Notes: generated by a model not told the origin, from the sequence alone. Counted from the stretch's first letter, positions 45,292 to 54,769 are shown. The stretch: 64,000 bases of DNA from Desulfomonile tiedjei (GCA_016212925.1 JACRDF010000039.1:1-64000); one strand, 5' to 3'. Numbers and translations are program-made.

Positions 45292-46371
45292 TTACTTGCG
45301 GGGCAGGTCGCCTACAATCACCAGGTCGCCTTCCCGCAGCCCGTCGAGTATTTCCGTATAAGACTGGTCTTTCCATCCAACGTCCACGTATCGCCTATCC
45401 GGCAGGCCCTTATCCATTACAAGCACAAATTTCCTTTGCCCTTCGCGCTGCACGGCTTTATTCGGCACCGTGATGACCCCTTTGCGCTGGTCGAGGAAGA
45501 TCAGCACGTTGGAGGTCATGTCCGGCATAAGCTTGCCTTCCCTATTGTCCACGCTTATCGAAGTGATGTAGTAGACGACGTTGTCCTGGATGGTGGCAGA
45601 AGGATATATGGACGTGACCTTGCCCTTGAACTCGATGGCCGGGTGGGCTGCGACGGTAAAAATCGCTTCCTGATCGACCCTGACCTTACCGATGTCGTTC
45701 TCGTCCACATAGGCCAACACTTCCAGGCGATCGAGATCAATGATTCGGATGAAGGTGGGGGCATTGAGTCCCGTTGTAACGGTCTCCCCCTGAATCGTGT
45801 TTACCGATGCCACGGTCCCTTTAATCGGAGCAGTAATGGTTGCGTACGAGAGCAGGGTCTTTGAAAAATCAAGTTCGGCTTGTGCTTTGAGGACCCGTGC
45901 TTTGGCCATTTCGTACGACGCTTCCGTCAGATCGAATTTCTGGGCTGCGATCGAGTCAGCGGCATGCAGTTGTTTGTCCCGGTCATAGTCCTTTGCTAAG
46001 CGCATTTCCTCGGCCTTGGCTTCGGCAAGGATCGCTTCCTGCAACTTGACCTTTGCAATCAGATCGTCCTGCTCAATTTTGGCTATGACCTGCCGCGCAG
46101 CCACCTTATCGCCGACGTTGATGGGCAACTCCACAACCTTCCCCGGAGTCCTTGCCCCAACTTTCACGTCGGCCCCCACCATAGGCTTCACGATGCCGGT
46201 TGCCTGGACGGTTGCCCCAAGATCACGCTTCAGGACCTTCGCCGTCTTGTAATCCTGTTTGGGTTTGACGGACACACTCCCGTTGACCAAATAGACCCCC
46301 GCAGTCAGGAGGCCTGCGGCAATCAACACGAGGATTCCGATGAATTTAAATCGCGATTTTTTTGGCGCCAT
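45292..46371 (-). CDS. MacA/HlyD-type periplasmic adaptor protein
   Basis: 359 residues from ATG 46371 (GGAG 9 bases upstream); ATG 46407 has no ribosome site. N-terminal membrane anchor (FKFIGILVLIAAGLLTAGVYLV), biotinyl-lipoyl-like hybrid motif (GIVKPMVGADVKVGARTPGKVVELPINVGDKV), long alpha hairpin (EAILAEAKAEEMRLAKDYDRD...) and beta-barrel domain. It bridges the inner-membrane transporter to an outer-membrane channel. No TolC gene is in the window. First gene of the exporter operon. Confidence 0.9.
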   Translation of the reverse strand: MAPKKSRFKFIGILVLIAAGLLTAGVYLVNGSVSVKPKQDYKTAKVLKRDLGATVQATGIVKPMVGADVKVGARTPGKVVELPINVGDKVAARQVIAKIEQDDLIAKVKLQEAILAEAKAEEMRLAKDYDRDKQLHAADSIAAQKFDLTEASYEMAKARVLKAQAELDFSKTLLSYATITAPIKGTVASVNTIQGETVTTGLNAPTFIRIIDLDRLEVLAYVDENDIGKVRVDQEAIFTVAAHPAIEFKGKVTSIYPSATIQDNVVYYITSISVDNREGKLMPDMTSNVLIFLDQRKGVITVPNKAVQREGQRKFVLVMDKGLPDRRYVDVGWKDQSYTEILDGLREGDLVIVGDLPRK

Positions 46372-46685
46372 TGTTCTGATCTCCGCAAGGTCCATCCGCT
46401 CGGGCATATTTTTTACATCCCCACTGTGCCGCGCGTTTTCCCATTATCGAGTCCTGAGCTTTGTGTCTGCTGTTTTCGACATTTTGCGGTCTGTCTCTTA
46501 ATCATAAATACAGGCTGGATAGAAAAAACATGCGGTGCCGCGAGAAAAAATTCATAAAGATAGAAGTTTCCCAAAGTTGCGGTTGGCCCTGGCCACGAAT
46601 GCCTTGACGGCAAAACCGAGGTTCCCGTCCAAAATAGGACATGAGGTGTCGTCGCGGAGGCCCTTCCCGTGGTACAATCGCGACC
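46372..46685. other. Divergent intergenic region
   Basis: 314 bases between the leftward exporter operon and a rightward radical SAM gene. It should hold both promoters, but no convincing consensus pair or operator was found. Confidence 0.4.
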
Positions 46686-48368
46686 ATGACCAGACGCGGC
46701 GAAAAAGGAGCCATCATCAGGCCTCGCGGGCCGGGGCTGTCGGTGGCTTTGGTTTACCCCAATGTCTATAGGGTGGGTATGGGAAACCTGGGGTTCCAGT
46801 TCCTTTACAGGTACCTGAACTCGCAGACCGATTTTTCGGCAGAACGCTTCTTCTGGCCTGATGCGGCCGCGGCCAAGGACGGACGCGGGCGCGGGCCGTT
46901 GTCCGAGGAATCGGGCCGACCGCTCAGGAACTTCTCTGTAATCGCCTTTAGCGTCCCTTTTGAAAGCGATTACCCGGCCGTGCCGGGAGCCCTCCTTGCC
47001 GCGGGAATTCCCCCGCTGCAACAGGAAAGAGGACCATCAGATCCTGTGATCATCGCGGGAGGCGTCTCGGTTTCCATGAATCCTGAGCCTCTGGCGCTCT
47101 TTCTGGACATGGCGTTCATCGGCGAGGTCGATGATCCCGACTCCCCGGATGCAACCTTCTTTTCCACCCTGTTCGAAGCATTGCAGCAATCGAGAAATGC
47201 TCTGGCGGACAGGAAGGAGTTTCTCAAACAGTTCCGCAGCCTGCCGGGAGCTTATATCCCCTCGGCCTATACCTTTGAATATGCGGAAGATGGCGTGATA
47301 ACAGCGATTGTCCCTGACGCGGGTTTTCCTGCGCGTGTTCCCGCTGTAAAGCGACGATCGAGAGAATCACCGGTGCCTGTGTCAGTGCTGTTCACCAGTG
47401 AAGCCGAGTTCGGGGAGAGCCTGCTCGTGGAAACAAATCGCGGGTGCGGCAGGGGTTGCCGCTTCTGCGCCGCAGGTTGGATACATTTCCCGGTGCGCCA
47501 CGCTCAGTTCGCCGGATTCCGGCAAGAGGTGGATAAAGCCCTCGAAGCCGGCAGAACAGTCGGTCTGATTGGATCGGACCTTGCCGGCCATCCTGAGCTG
47601 GAGGACATCCTCGCTTACATAGTGGCCAACGGAGGCCGATTCTCGCTGTCGTCGATCCGGCCGGAAGGGCTTACGCCGCGAGTGATCGAGCTTCTGGCCG
47701 CAACCGGGCAGAAGACCGCAACCTTGGCCCCTGAAGTGGCTTCCCCGCGCATGAAGTCCGTCATAGGGAAAAACATCCCTTCTGAACGTTTCTACGAGTT
47801 GGTGGAAAAACTCGTCATCGCAGGTATTCCAAATATTCGTTTTTATTTTATGGTCGGCCTACCCGGTGAAACCGACGAAGACTGCTCGGCAATTGTGGAT
47901 TTTGTGGTCAAGAGCCGGAACGTGTTTGTGGAAGCTTCTCGGAAGTTGAAAAAGATAGGTCACATATCGATCCAGGTGAACCCTTTTGTTCCCAAGCCGT
48001 GGACCCCCTTTCAGTGGGCGGCCATGGAGCAACCCAAGATGCTGGAGCGGCGCGTGCGGATAATTAGGGATGGCCTCAAGGGAATACCTAATCTGGTGGT
48101 CCGCGTTGAATCGGTCAGGCAGGCATTTGATCAAGCGTTTCTATCCAGAGGAGACCGGCGGATAGCCGCCACAGTGCTACAAGTCGCAAAGCAAGTCGCT
48201 CGCTGGCCAGGGGTGTTCAAAAAGGGGGGAATTGACCCGGAATTTTACGTCCTCCGCGAGCGCAACTCGGACGAGATGTTCCCCTGGGAAGTAACAGATC
48301 ATGGTGTCGCTCGGGATGTTCTTCGTACCATATATCAGAAAGCGATGGGGCGGTTCTTTGAAGAGTGA
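46686..48368 (+). CDS. Large radical SAM protein (TIGR03960-like)
   Basis: 560 residues from ATG 46686; an extra 15 residues from 46641 are not family-like. N-terminal B12-binding-like region (VALVYPNVYRVGMGNLGFQFLYRYLN...IAFSVPFESDYPAV), cluster motif CGRGCRFC (CX3CX2C) near residue 250, then LSLSSIRPEGL and FYFMVGLPGETDEDC. It resembles the half that in many genomes is fused or adjacent to a DUF2344 protein; no such partner is encoded here. Substrate unknown. Confidence 0.85.
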   Translation: MTRRGEKGAIIRPRGPGLSVALVYPNVYRVGMGNLGFQFLYRYLNSQTDFSAERFFWPDAAAAKDGRGRGPLSEESGRPLRNFSVIAFSVPFESDYPAVPGALLAAGIPPLQQERGPSDPVIIAGGVSVSMNPEPLALFLDMAFIGEVDDPDSPDATFFSTLFEALQQSRNALADRKEFLKQFRSLPGAYIPSAYTFEYAEDGVITAIVPDAGFPARVPAVKRRSRESPVPVSVLFTSEAEFGESLLVETNRGCGRGCRFCAAGWIHFPVRHAQFAGFRQEVDKALEAGRTVGLIGSDLAGHPELEDILAYIVANGGRFSLSSIRPEGLTPRVIELLAATGQKTATLAPEVASPRMKSVIGKNIPSERFYELVEKLVIAGIPNIRFYFMVGLPGETDEDCSAIVDFVVKSRNVFVEASRKLKKIGHISIQVNPFVPKPWTPFQWAAMEQPKMLERRVRIIRDGLKGIPNLVVRVESVRQAFDQAFLSRGDRRIAATVLQVAKQVARWPGVFKKGGIDPEFYVLRERNSDEMFPWEVTDHGVARDVLRTIYQKAMGRFFEE

Positions 48369-48578
48369 TCGGAAACAGCCGAAGTGCGGCCATTTGGGGG
48401 CAGGCTCGGAGAGACTTTCTCACAACAGTGCTTCAAGGCTCCATCCTTAGGTCCCCCATGTTGCCTCGTACTCCGCCCCAAGATCTCCTATCACTTACGT
48501 TTTCATAAAAGTTGCCAAAAACAGCGGGTTGTGATATAAATTTCCAGAGGATTATTAGAGATATTGTACAGCAGAACC

Positions 48579-48716
48579 ATGAGCGATAAAGAACAACAGA
48601 CGGCAACCTCCGAGCATAGACTGCACCTGTTGTCCAAGGAATTGGAAGAAGCCACGGAGCAATTTCTGTCCAAGATGGCGGAATTGGAGAAGCTCCTGGT
48701 CTTCATCGAAGAGTGA
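48579..48716 (+). CDS. Small coiled-coil protein (45 residues), hypothetical
   Basis: MSDKEQQTATSEHRLHLLSK... with heptad-like Leu/Glu/Lys content over about residues 13-44 (one amphipathic helix). Well-formed codons, but only a weak ribosome site. A frame on the opposite strand (48503-48766) lacks this order. Function unknown. Confidence 0.4.
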   Translation: MSDKEQQTATSEHRLHLLSKELEEATEQFLSKMAELEKLLVFIEE

Positions 48717-48844
48717 TCCGGTCTCCCTTCATCTGTAGCATCTGCCGTCGCTCGCATAACCCACAAGATGCTCCTTCTGCCCGCCTCCGCTAGTTATTTC
48801 GTTCAAGCCTTGTTTTGCGCTTCTGACCGAACCCTCGTCCCCAA

Positions 48845-49807
48845 TCACGTCGTCTTCCCTGTCTTAAGCGCAACTATGCCCAGCAGTATCGGCAACTGGA
48901 CCAACGGCCCGGCAATTGCGTTGACCAGGCCCGCATCAGGGCCGAACGTTGACAGGCTTAGTGCCAAGGCAATGGCGTTATTCTTGGCAGCAGTACTGAA
49001 GGTGAGGGCCACGGCATCTTCACGACTGGAACGAAGCATCCTTCCAAGGAGATTGGAAAGAAGAAATAAGATCATCAGAAAGGCAGAGACAGGCCCTGCG
49101 ATCTTCAGGATCAAGAAAGGTTCGTCCAGAACCCGATCGCCATGAAGAACTGACATGGTGAACAGGAATAAACAGAGCCCAAGACCGGAAAGGGGTTTGA
49201 TCCGTTCCGTGGTCCGGCGAAAAGCGAGGTCTCCCCTTGTTGCCGAGACAATTCGGCGAGTAAGCATCGCGACAGTCCAAGGAATCATAATAATAAGACA
49301 GAGGTGTTGGAGGATGAGCAGGGCGGGGAATTCCATCTGGGGCCCGATTAACCACTTTGCCCACAAGGGTGTAATTCCGAGGCTGAGAATGCCGCCGATG
49401 CCGGAAATCGCGACCGTCAGGCTGACATTGCCCTTCAGCATCCCCGTGAAGGCCGGGGCCATTCCTCCACCCGGCACCATGCCGTAAAGTGCTATGCCGG
49501 CCACGAGTTCAGGTTCACTGCCCCGGACGAACAGATGCAGCAGACCATAGATAAGGAGAGGCGACACCAGGAAATTTAAGAGGAGGGCCGCGGTGACCAG
49601 CCAGGGCTCCGCGAACGCTTTCTTGATACCTGCAAAATCCACGTCGAGCATTGCAGGGTAAAGCATTAGGAACAGTGCAACGTATGCGATCGACTGAATC
49701 CATTGCGGTCTGAAATGTCGCCCTACCGACAAGCCCAAGAGCGTGGCCCCCAAAACGCACCATGCCAGTGATATCCTGATGTTTCTTTTGCCCCTCCCCA
49801 CAATCAT
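48845..49807 (-). CDS. BASS-type (bile acid:sodium symporter/arsenite permease-like) transporter
   Basis: 320 residues with about ten membrane helices. It carries duplicated family-like signatures (ALYGMVPGGGMAPAFTGMLKGNVSLTVAISGIGG and TFSTAAKNNAIALAL...NAIAGPLVQLP). Related to bile acid:sodium symporters and the Acr3 branch, but no key arsenite Cys was noted, so the substrate is open. CAGGAG 6 bases before the ATG. Second gene after a C_GCAxxG_C_C gene on the same strand. Confidence 0.85.
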   Translation of the reverse strand: MIVGRGKRNIRISLAWCVLGATLLGLSVGRHFRPQWIQSIAYVALFLMLYPAMLDVDFAGIKKAFAEPWLVTAALLLNFLVSPLLIYGLLHLFVRGSEPELVAGIALYGMVPGGGMAPAFTGMLKGNVSLTVAISGIGGILSLGITPLWAKWLIGPQMEFPALLILQHLCLIIMIPWTVAMLTRRIVSATRGDLAFRRTTERIKPLSGLGLCLFLFTMSVLHGDRVLDEPFLILKIAGPVSAFLMILFLLSNLLGRMLRSSREDAVALTFSTAAKNNAIALALSLSTFGPDAGLVNAIAGPLVQLPILLGIVALKTGKTT

Positions 49808-49835
49808 TTTGGTCTCCTGGAGCCGCGCCTAACGA

Positions 49836-50270
49836 CTATGGTTTTAACAGCTCTTCCAGCATCATGGCAGCATCTCTCACAAATGCCGGGCATAGATTCC
49901 TGACCAGTTGTTGGTCCTGGATTTTTTTGGTCCCCTCCTCTGTGCTCATGTCAGCACCTAGCAAATTCTTACACTCGCTTGTCTTGTGGCGTGTTTCAAA
50001 GCGCTTGAAGAGTTCCTGTACACGTGAAAAAGAGGCTTTCCTTGCCTCACCTTCGTCCTGATCGTCTCTTGCAAGTCCCAAAACTAGCACAGCGGCGGTT
50101 ACCGCTCCACAGGTCCGGGCCATACGTCCCATTCCGCCACCAAGCGTTCGGCCCAACTTCCTGGCCATATCGGAATTCAGTCCGTATGGTTCTCCGAAAA
50201 CGGTGAGTATCGCCTGCGAGCAGTTCAGTCCATTGGCAAAAAGTTCCACGGTTTTTTCCGGATTATTCAT
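49836..50270 (-). CDS. C_GCAxxG_C_C family redox protein
   Basis: 144 residues from ATG 50270 (AGGAGG 7 bases upstream); an upstream frame start at 50294 lacks this site. Conserved cysteines occur as NCSQA, TCGAVTAAVLVLG, ECKNLL and NLCPA. Family members are small redox-linked proteins of anaerobes, often near reductases and transporters. First gene of an operon with the BASS-type transporter (28 bases downstream). Divergent from lysR. Confidence 0.88.
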   Translation of the reverse strand: MNNPEKTVELFANGLNCSQAILTVFGEPYGLNSDMARKLGRTLGGGMGRMARTCGAVTAAVLVLGLARDDQDEGEARKASFSRVQELFKRFETRHKTSECKNLLGADMSTEEGTKKIQDQQLVRNLCPAFVRDAAMMLEELLKP

Positions 50271-50333
50271 CACTAAACCTCCTCGTCTTGACACAGGGTA
50301 CTTATCTGTGTAGTAGATTATTAAGAACTAAGT

Positions 50334-50348
50334 ATCGTTTCAAACGAT
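50334..50348. promoter_or_regulatory. Candidate LysR-type operator
   Basis: Perfect palindrome ATCGTTT-C-AAACGAT, which fits the LysR T-N11-A rule, 46 bases before the lysR start and 64 bases before the divergent operon start. Position suggests autoregulation and control of the divergent genes. Confidence 0.6.
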
Positions 50349-50393
50349 TTGTTTCGATGCACTGGATCGAAAATTTTGGTCAATGGATGGCCG

Positions 50394-51290
50394 ATGGAAA
50401 TCCGGCACTTCAGAACCTTTCTGACCGTGGCCAAACTTCTAAGCTTTAACAAGGCCGCGGAAAGACTCAATTATGCCCAATCGAGCATCTCCGCTCAGAT
50501 CCAGGCACTTGAAACAGAGCTTGGTGTGCAACTGTTTGATCGGCTGGGTCGGCGTATCTTGCTTACAGAGGCGGGAGAGCGTTTGATACCATATGCCGAA
50601 AGAATCATCGATCTGGCCGATGAAACGCGGGCCGAGATAGGGGGTGACAGAGAGCCCGAAGGATCTCTGAACATCAGGATCCCTGAATCTTTTGGTATAT
50701 ATCGCCTGCCCCCTGTCATCCGTGAGTTCAGTGCTCGTTTCCCTCAGGTTCAGCTTAATCTGACGACATGTGCCCATGAAGGCCTCCAAAAGGACCTTTC
50801 CAAAGGTATAACGGACCTGGCATTCCTGCTTGCGGAATCCTTCCAGGCTGCGGATCTTGAGGCCGAAGCAGTGGGTTTTGAGTCCCTGGTGTTGGTGGCA
50901 AGTCCTGGTCATCGCCTTGCCAAGGAAAGACTGGTCCGCACTCGCGATCTCGCAGGTGATACCTTGCTCTTGAGCAAGGTTGACTGCAGCTACAGGAGGC
51001 TATTTGAGCGGATTTTGGAAGAGGCGGGCGTTTTTCTGAAACTCGGCGGCACCTTCCACAGCGTCGAGACTCTCAAAAGGTGCGTGATGGAGGGTACCGG
51101 GATCACGATTCTGCCCCAGGTATCGGTCTCTGAAGATATAAAGAGAGGACGGCTGGTTCCGTTGGCATGGGAAGAGGGTAAGCTCGAAGTAGCCACCCTT
51201 ATGATCTGGTCTAAAGGCAGATGGCTCTCTCCGACTCTGAAGGCTTTCACGGAAGTCGCTAGGAAGGAATTGAAAGGAAATTCGAACTGA
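50394..51290 (+). CDS. LysR-family transcriptional regulator
   Basis: 298 residues from ATG 50394 (GGATGG nearby); a TTG at 50349 would add 15 residues outside the family start. Helix-turn-helix FNKAAERLNYAQSSISAQIQALE at about 15-40, linker helix, then effector-binding domain of the PBP2 type (IRIPESFGIYRLPPVIREF; TDLAFLLAESF; MEGTGITILP). Divergent to the C_GCAxxG_C_C/BASS operon, which it probably regulates; the effector is unknown. Confidence 0.94.
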   Translation: MEIRHFRTFLTVAKLLSFNKAAERLNYAQSSISAQIQALETELGVQLFDRLGRRILLTEAGERLIPYAERIIDLADETRAEIGGDREPEGSLNIRIPESFGIYRLPPVIREFSARFPQVQLNLTTCAHEGLQKDLSKGITDLAFLLAESFQAADLEAEAVGFESLVLVASPGHRLAKERLVRTRDLAGDTLLLSKVDCSYRRLFERILEEAGVFLKLGGTFHSVETLKRCVMEGTGITILPQVSVSEDIKRGRLVPLAWEEGKLEVATLMIWSKGRWLSPTLKAFTEVARKELKGNSN

Positions 51291-51367
51291 AAGAAACAGG
51301 ACCTCATGTTTGGAAAATCCGGCTTCAGGAAAGCTTTCACACAGCAAGAACTCGGAAGGCGGCAGGA

Positions 51368-51835
51368 TTGAAAAGGACGGCAATCTGCTTAGCTTCGGCA
51401 ATACTTCTAGTCTTCCCGGCTTTCACTTTTGCCTGGTCCGGGAAAGTGGTCGAGGTTCACGACGGTGACACCATCTCGGTGATGCATTTTGGAAGGGCCG
51501 AAAGGATTCGGTTGTTCGGGGTCGATTGTCCGGAACACGATCAAGACTTCGGAACGAGAGCCAGTCAGTTCACCGCCGATTTTGCCTTTGGCAAGATAGC
51601 TCAAGTATTGCCCGCAGACCGCGACGAGTACGGCCGCACTGTGGCATGGGTCAGTGTGGAAGGAAAATCCTTGAACAAAGAGCTTGTCAGGGCAGGGCTT
51701 GCATGGTGGTACCGCCGTTATGCGGAGGATAATCTTGAACTGAGGGACCTTGAATCCGAGGCGCTCAAGAACAAACTGGGTTTGTGGTCGAAACCGAATC
51801 CAGTCCCACCCTGGCTATTCCGGCGTACTAAGTGA
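51368..51835 (+). CDS. Secreted staphylococcal-nuclease-like protein
   Basis: 155 residues from TTG 51368. Signal peptide (TAICLASAILLVFPAFTFA), then SNase fold: VVEVHDGDTISV, RIRLFGVDCPE, DRDEYGRTVAWV, LVRAGLAWWYRRYA. Metal-dependent extracellular or periplasmic nuclease. Stands alone 77 bases after lysR; its regulation is not evident. Confidence 0.9.
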   Translation: MKRTAICLASAILLVFPAFTFAWSGKVVEVHDGDTISVMHFGRAERIRLFGVDCPEHDQDFGTRASQFTADFAFGKIAQVLPADRDEYGRTVAWVSVEGKSLNKELVRAGLAWWYRRYAEDNLELRDLESEALKNKLGLWSKPNPVPPWLFRRTK

Positions 51836-51952
51836 AATCAGGACCGATATTCAATTGAAAGTAATTGTCCGGGACACCCTTTTGAACAAAAAAGTCTCCC
51901 CCGCAAACCACTCGTGAAGTATATTACGATCAAAATCTGGGGGTGAAAGATA

Positions 51953-52372
51953 ATGGCATTACCGAATATTTCCGACGCGGACCTGAAGAAATTGCTCGAG
52001 GGTGCTAGATCCATCGCGGTGGTGGGCATTTCAACGGACCCGTCCAAGCCGAGCAACAGGGTCGCCTTATATTTGAAAAATCACGGGTACCGCATAATCC
52101 CTGTAAATCCCGCGGCCCAGGAAGTACTGGGTGAGAAAAGCTATCCTGACCTAAAATCCATCCCTGAGCCTATAGACGTGGTGGACGTGTTCAGACGACC
52201 TGAATTCTTGCCTCCGATAGCAGAAGAAGCCGTAGCGGTAGGCGCCAAAGTGCTTTGGATGCAGGAGGGTATCACGAACGAAGATGCTGCCAAAAAGGCG
52301 AAAGACGGAGGCCTGACGGTAATACAAGATGCTTGTATGCTGAAAGAGCACTCGCGGCTGATCGGGAAATGA
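51953..52372 (+). CDS. CoA-binding domain protein (YccU-like)
   Basis: 139 residues. Rossmann-like CoA-binding fold: IAVVGISTDPSKPSNRVALYLKNHGYRIIPVNP, YPDLKSIPEPIDVVDVFRRPEF, VLWMQEGITNEDAAKKA. Stand-alone domain widely distributed; exact role unknown. Lone gene convergent with the amidase. Confidence 0.92.
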   Translation: MALPNISDADLKKLLEGARSIAVVGISTDPSKPSNRVALYLKNHGYRIIPVNPAAQEVLGEKSYPDLKSIPEPIDVVDVFRRPEFLPPIAEEAVAVGAKVLWMQEGITNEDAAKKAKDGGLTVIQDACMLKEHSRLIGK

Positions 52373-52446
52373 CCTCCGTTGGTAATATCATTCCGTCGCA
52401 TTGCCCAGAACGAGCCGCTCGCGGCATGTGGCTGGCCATTTCGGCA

Positions 52447-53679
52447 TTACTTGAATAGCTCTGAGGCCACCATTTGTGCGGCTGCCACCAGAAAGGCGTC
52501 CCTCCCCTGCCCTGCAAGCAATGACAGACCAACGGGAACGCCAGAGGCATCGGCCACGGGAAGCGTGACCTGGGGCAGCCGTCCGATTCCTGCAATGGCT
52601 GTCATAGACAGGGTCCTGGGGAAGTATCTGTCTGTGGTGCGGTCGATTCCCAGAGAGCCCTTATTTGGAGCGAGGGTCGGTGTGGTTGGCATGCACAACA
52701 GATCGTTGGGCCCGAGAAACTCTTTAAGGAGCGAAAAACAGATCTCCCGGCTGCGCAGGGCCTTCACGATGGTCTGCCGATCCATGTTTTTGACAAGCTC
52801 AAAGTTCACTCGGGTCCGCGCGCCGAATTCGGGTTTGGCGTCTTGCACCCAGCCCCCCAGACAACTCCAGATTTCCGCCCACTGAATGTGACAATAAGTG
52901 TGATACCAACCTCTTAACCCCGTCTCGGACGCTTCCTCACCAATTTCTTGGAGAGAAGTTTTCCTTACTTTTCCCGGAAACAAGGCCTTTATCATTTCTA
53001 CCGGCCTCGCAACAGCGTCTTTGACCTCGGGATCGCAGGCGGCAAAGGCTTCTTCGAGCAAATGCACGGCGCCTACTTCAACACCGGGGGGGATGTCGCA
53101 TGCCAACAGCACAGACGCGGCTTTTGCCAGCACCTCGCAATTGCAGGCCAAGACACCCACAGTATCAAAGGTAGGAGCGAGAGGATTGACCCCTGCTACT
53201 GAAATCCTGCCGTGGCTGGGGCGCATTCCGAAAATCCCGCAATTGCTTGCGGGGACCCTTATTGATCCGCCTGTATCCGTTCCAAGTGCAAAATCGGCCA
53301 TTCCGCATGCCACAGCAGATGCAGATCCGCTGGATGATCCGCCTGGAACGCGGTTCGGCGCTTTGGGATTCAATGGCGTGCCATAGAAGGAGTTCTCCCC
53401 GTCCAGCCCGAAGGCCAGTTCGTCCGTGATGGTCTTCCCAATACATGTGGCGCCGGCAAAGAGAAGCTGATCGACGCATACAGCGTTGGTAGCCGCTACT
53501 GGATGGGTGTCGCGCCAGGTGGGGTTGCCGCAGGAAGTCTTGTATCCCTCTAGGTCGATAAGGTCTTTAGCGGCAAATCTAAGGTCGGTCAAAATCCCCG
53601 AGCCCTTCGGTTCTACCGTTACTGTCTCAACGAAGGCACCGGACGGTTCCAGGTCGGGACGCTTCAACGCTTCGGTCAT
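52447..53679 (-). CDS. Amidase-signature family hydrolase
   Basis: 410 residues. Ser-cisSer-Lys triad visible: Lys38 in AAKDL, cis-Ser in GGSSSGSASAV (115-117), nucleophile Ser139 in GTDTGGSIRVPAS. Shorter than GatA (about 480) and without a gatB/gatC neighbour, so a general amide hydrolase rather than the tRNA amidotransferase is favoured. GGGGAAGGA precedes the ATG. Confidence 0.9.
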   Translation of the reverse strand: MTEALKRPDLEPSGAFVETVTVEPKGSGILTDLRFAAKDLIDLEGYKTSCGNPTWRDTHPVAATNAVCVDQLLFAGATCIGKTITDELAFGLDGENSFYGTPLNPKAPNRVPGGSSSGSASAVACGMADFALGTDTGGSIRVPASNCGIFGMRPSHGRISVAGVNPLAPTFDTVGVLACNCEVLAKAASVLLACDIPPGVEVGAVHLLEEAFAACDPEVKDAVARPVEMIKALFPGKVRKTSLQEIGEEASETGLRGWYHTYCHIQWAEIWSCLGGWVQDAKPEFGARTRVNFELVKNMDRQTIVKALRSREICFSLLKEFLGPNDLLCMPTTPTLAPNKGSLGIDRTTDRYFPRTLSMTAIAGIGRLPQVTLPVADASGVPVGLSLLAGQGRDAFLVAAAQMVASELFK

Positions 53680-54015
53680 ATCGAATTCCTTCCCCTGAGG
53701 TAATCAAGCTGAGAGCCGCTTGCACAATACAAGCATCGCTATGCGGTTCAAAGCTTGCTTGAGTGGTGAGACGCCAAAGGCTAAGAGGGCCTTACCGTGA
53801 CGGATATATTAAGAAATCTGGCCGTGTATTCGAACTTTTTTTGACAGTGTGTAAAAAAAATCGACAGGGACTTTTGGAGGAGGGACCCGGCTTTTTGGCT
53901 CCCGGACCGCCGAGAAAACATCCTCCTGTCGCGGTACGCTAATTGCAACTTTGACTTTTACCGCACCCTAGTCCCGCGAACCAGGGGAGTAAACATCAGA
54001 GGGGAGCAACTCAAG
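53680..54015. other. Intergenic region with imperfect inverted repeats
   Basis: 336 bases, no gene. CGACAGG (53862-53868) and CCTGTCG (53935-53941), with GGAGGA/TCCTCC inside them, form a weak 80-base inverted repeat. A TTGACA at 53841 lacks a -10 partner. Confidence 0.4.
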
Positions 54016-54249
54016 GTGGACCGATTTGACAAGTGCTGGCAAATCAAGAAGTGCGAAGGCAGAGACGGGTGCAAGGTATTCCCTCATTTTGGGCGTTCGT
54101 GCTGGCTGATAAAGGCAAAGTTGCACTCGATTTTTTACGACGAGACAGATGCCTGCTGCGGCCAAGACTGCGAGTCGTGTGAAGTGTACCAATGGCACCT
54201 GTCTTTCCTGAAAATCCGAGGGCAACAATTCACCCAATTGTCCAAATAG
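54016..54249 (+). CDS. Small two-CW domain protein
   Basis: 77 residues, 10 cysteines. The CWQIKKC element and a second CW (RSCWLIKAKLH) with CC-GQDCESC match the two-CW proteins common in Deltaproteobacteria; probably a metal- or cluster-binding module. GTG start; GGGGAG is 12 bases upstream, rather far, so the start is tentative. Function unknown. Confidence 0.75.
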   Translation: MDRFDKCWQIKKCEGRDGCKVFPHFGRSCWLIKAKLHSIFYDETDACCGQDCESCEVYQWHLSFLKIRGQQFTQLSK

Positions 54250-54390
54250 CCGTCAAACTCAGCCTGCACAGAAGCGTAAGGCGACTACGCCTGAAATAAA
54301 TCTCCTCGTGTGCCGGCGCGCGAACTCTGTGGCCGAATATTCACTCAGGTTCCCAGTTAATCGGTACCTTGATCGAGCTTGAGGCCCAAA

Positions 54391-54738
54391 ATGGTAACTC
54401 CGGCCGACGCCAAGGAACTCTTGGCTTCTCTCATCCGCCGAGGCGAGACCCTGGACTCTCACGACATGACAGTCCTGTACGGGTGGATATATTCTTCCTA
54501 TATCGCACTGGAGCCTTTTCCGTGGGAACATCGAAAGTTTTGTGAACGCTGCCTGGACTCATTCGATCCCCCCGGCAAGAGGTTTGCATCAGGACTATTA
54601 GTGCTGAGAGAAGCCCTCGAAAAATCCGATAAAGCGCTTACGATCCGGGAAGCCAAACTCTCCGATGACTATAAGAAGCTCTTGAGACGAGTCCTGGAAT
54701 GGACAAAGCAAGGCGAGGAACCAGACAAAAGTTTATAG
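54391..54738 (+). CDS. Hypothetical protein, 115 residues
   Basis: ATG 54391 with GAGG 6 bases upstream (a TTG at 54379 adds four residues). Mixed helical sequence with one hydrophobic stretch (VLYGWIYSSYIALEPF) and a Lys/Glu-rich tail. No family recognised. It follows the two-CW gene by 141 bases in the same direction. Confidence 0.6.
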   Translation: MVTPADAKELLASLIRRGETLDSHDMTVLYGWIYSSYIALEPFPWEHRKFCERCLDSFDPPGKRFASGLLVLREALEKSDKALTIREAKLSDDYKKLLRRVLEWTKQGEEPDKSL

Positions 54739-54769
54739 CGGTTCCCGAAAGTAATCACGGATTGAATTG

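Noticed and set aside
46413..47021. Leftward frame opposite the large radical SAM gene
   Set aside because: Overlaps the start of a conserved radical SAM gene and has no recognisable domain.
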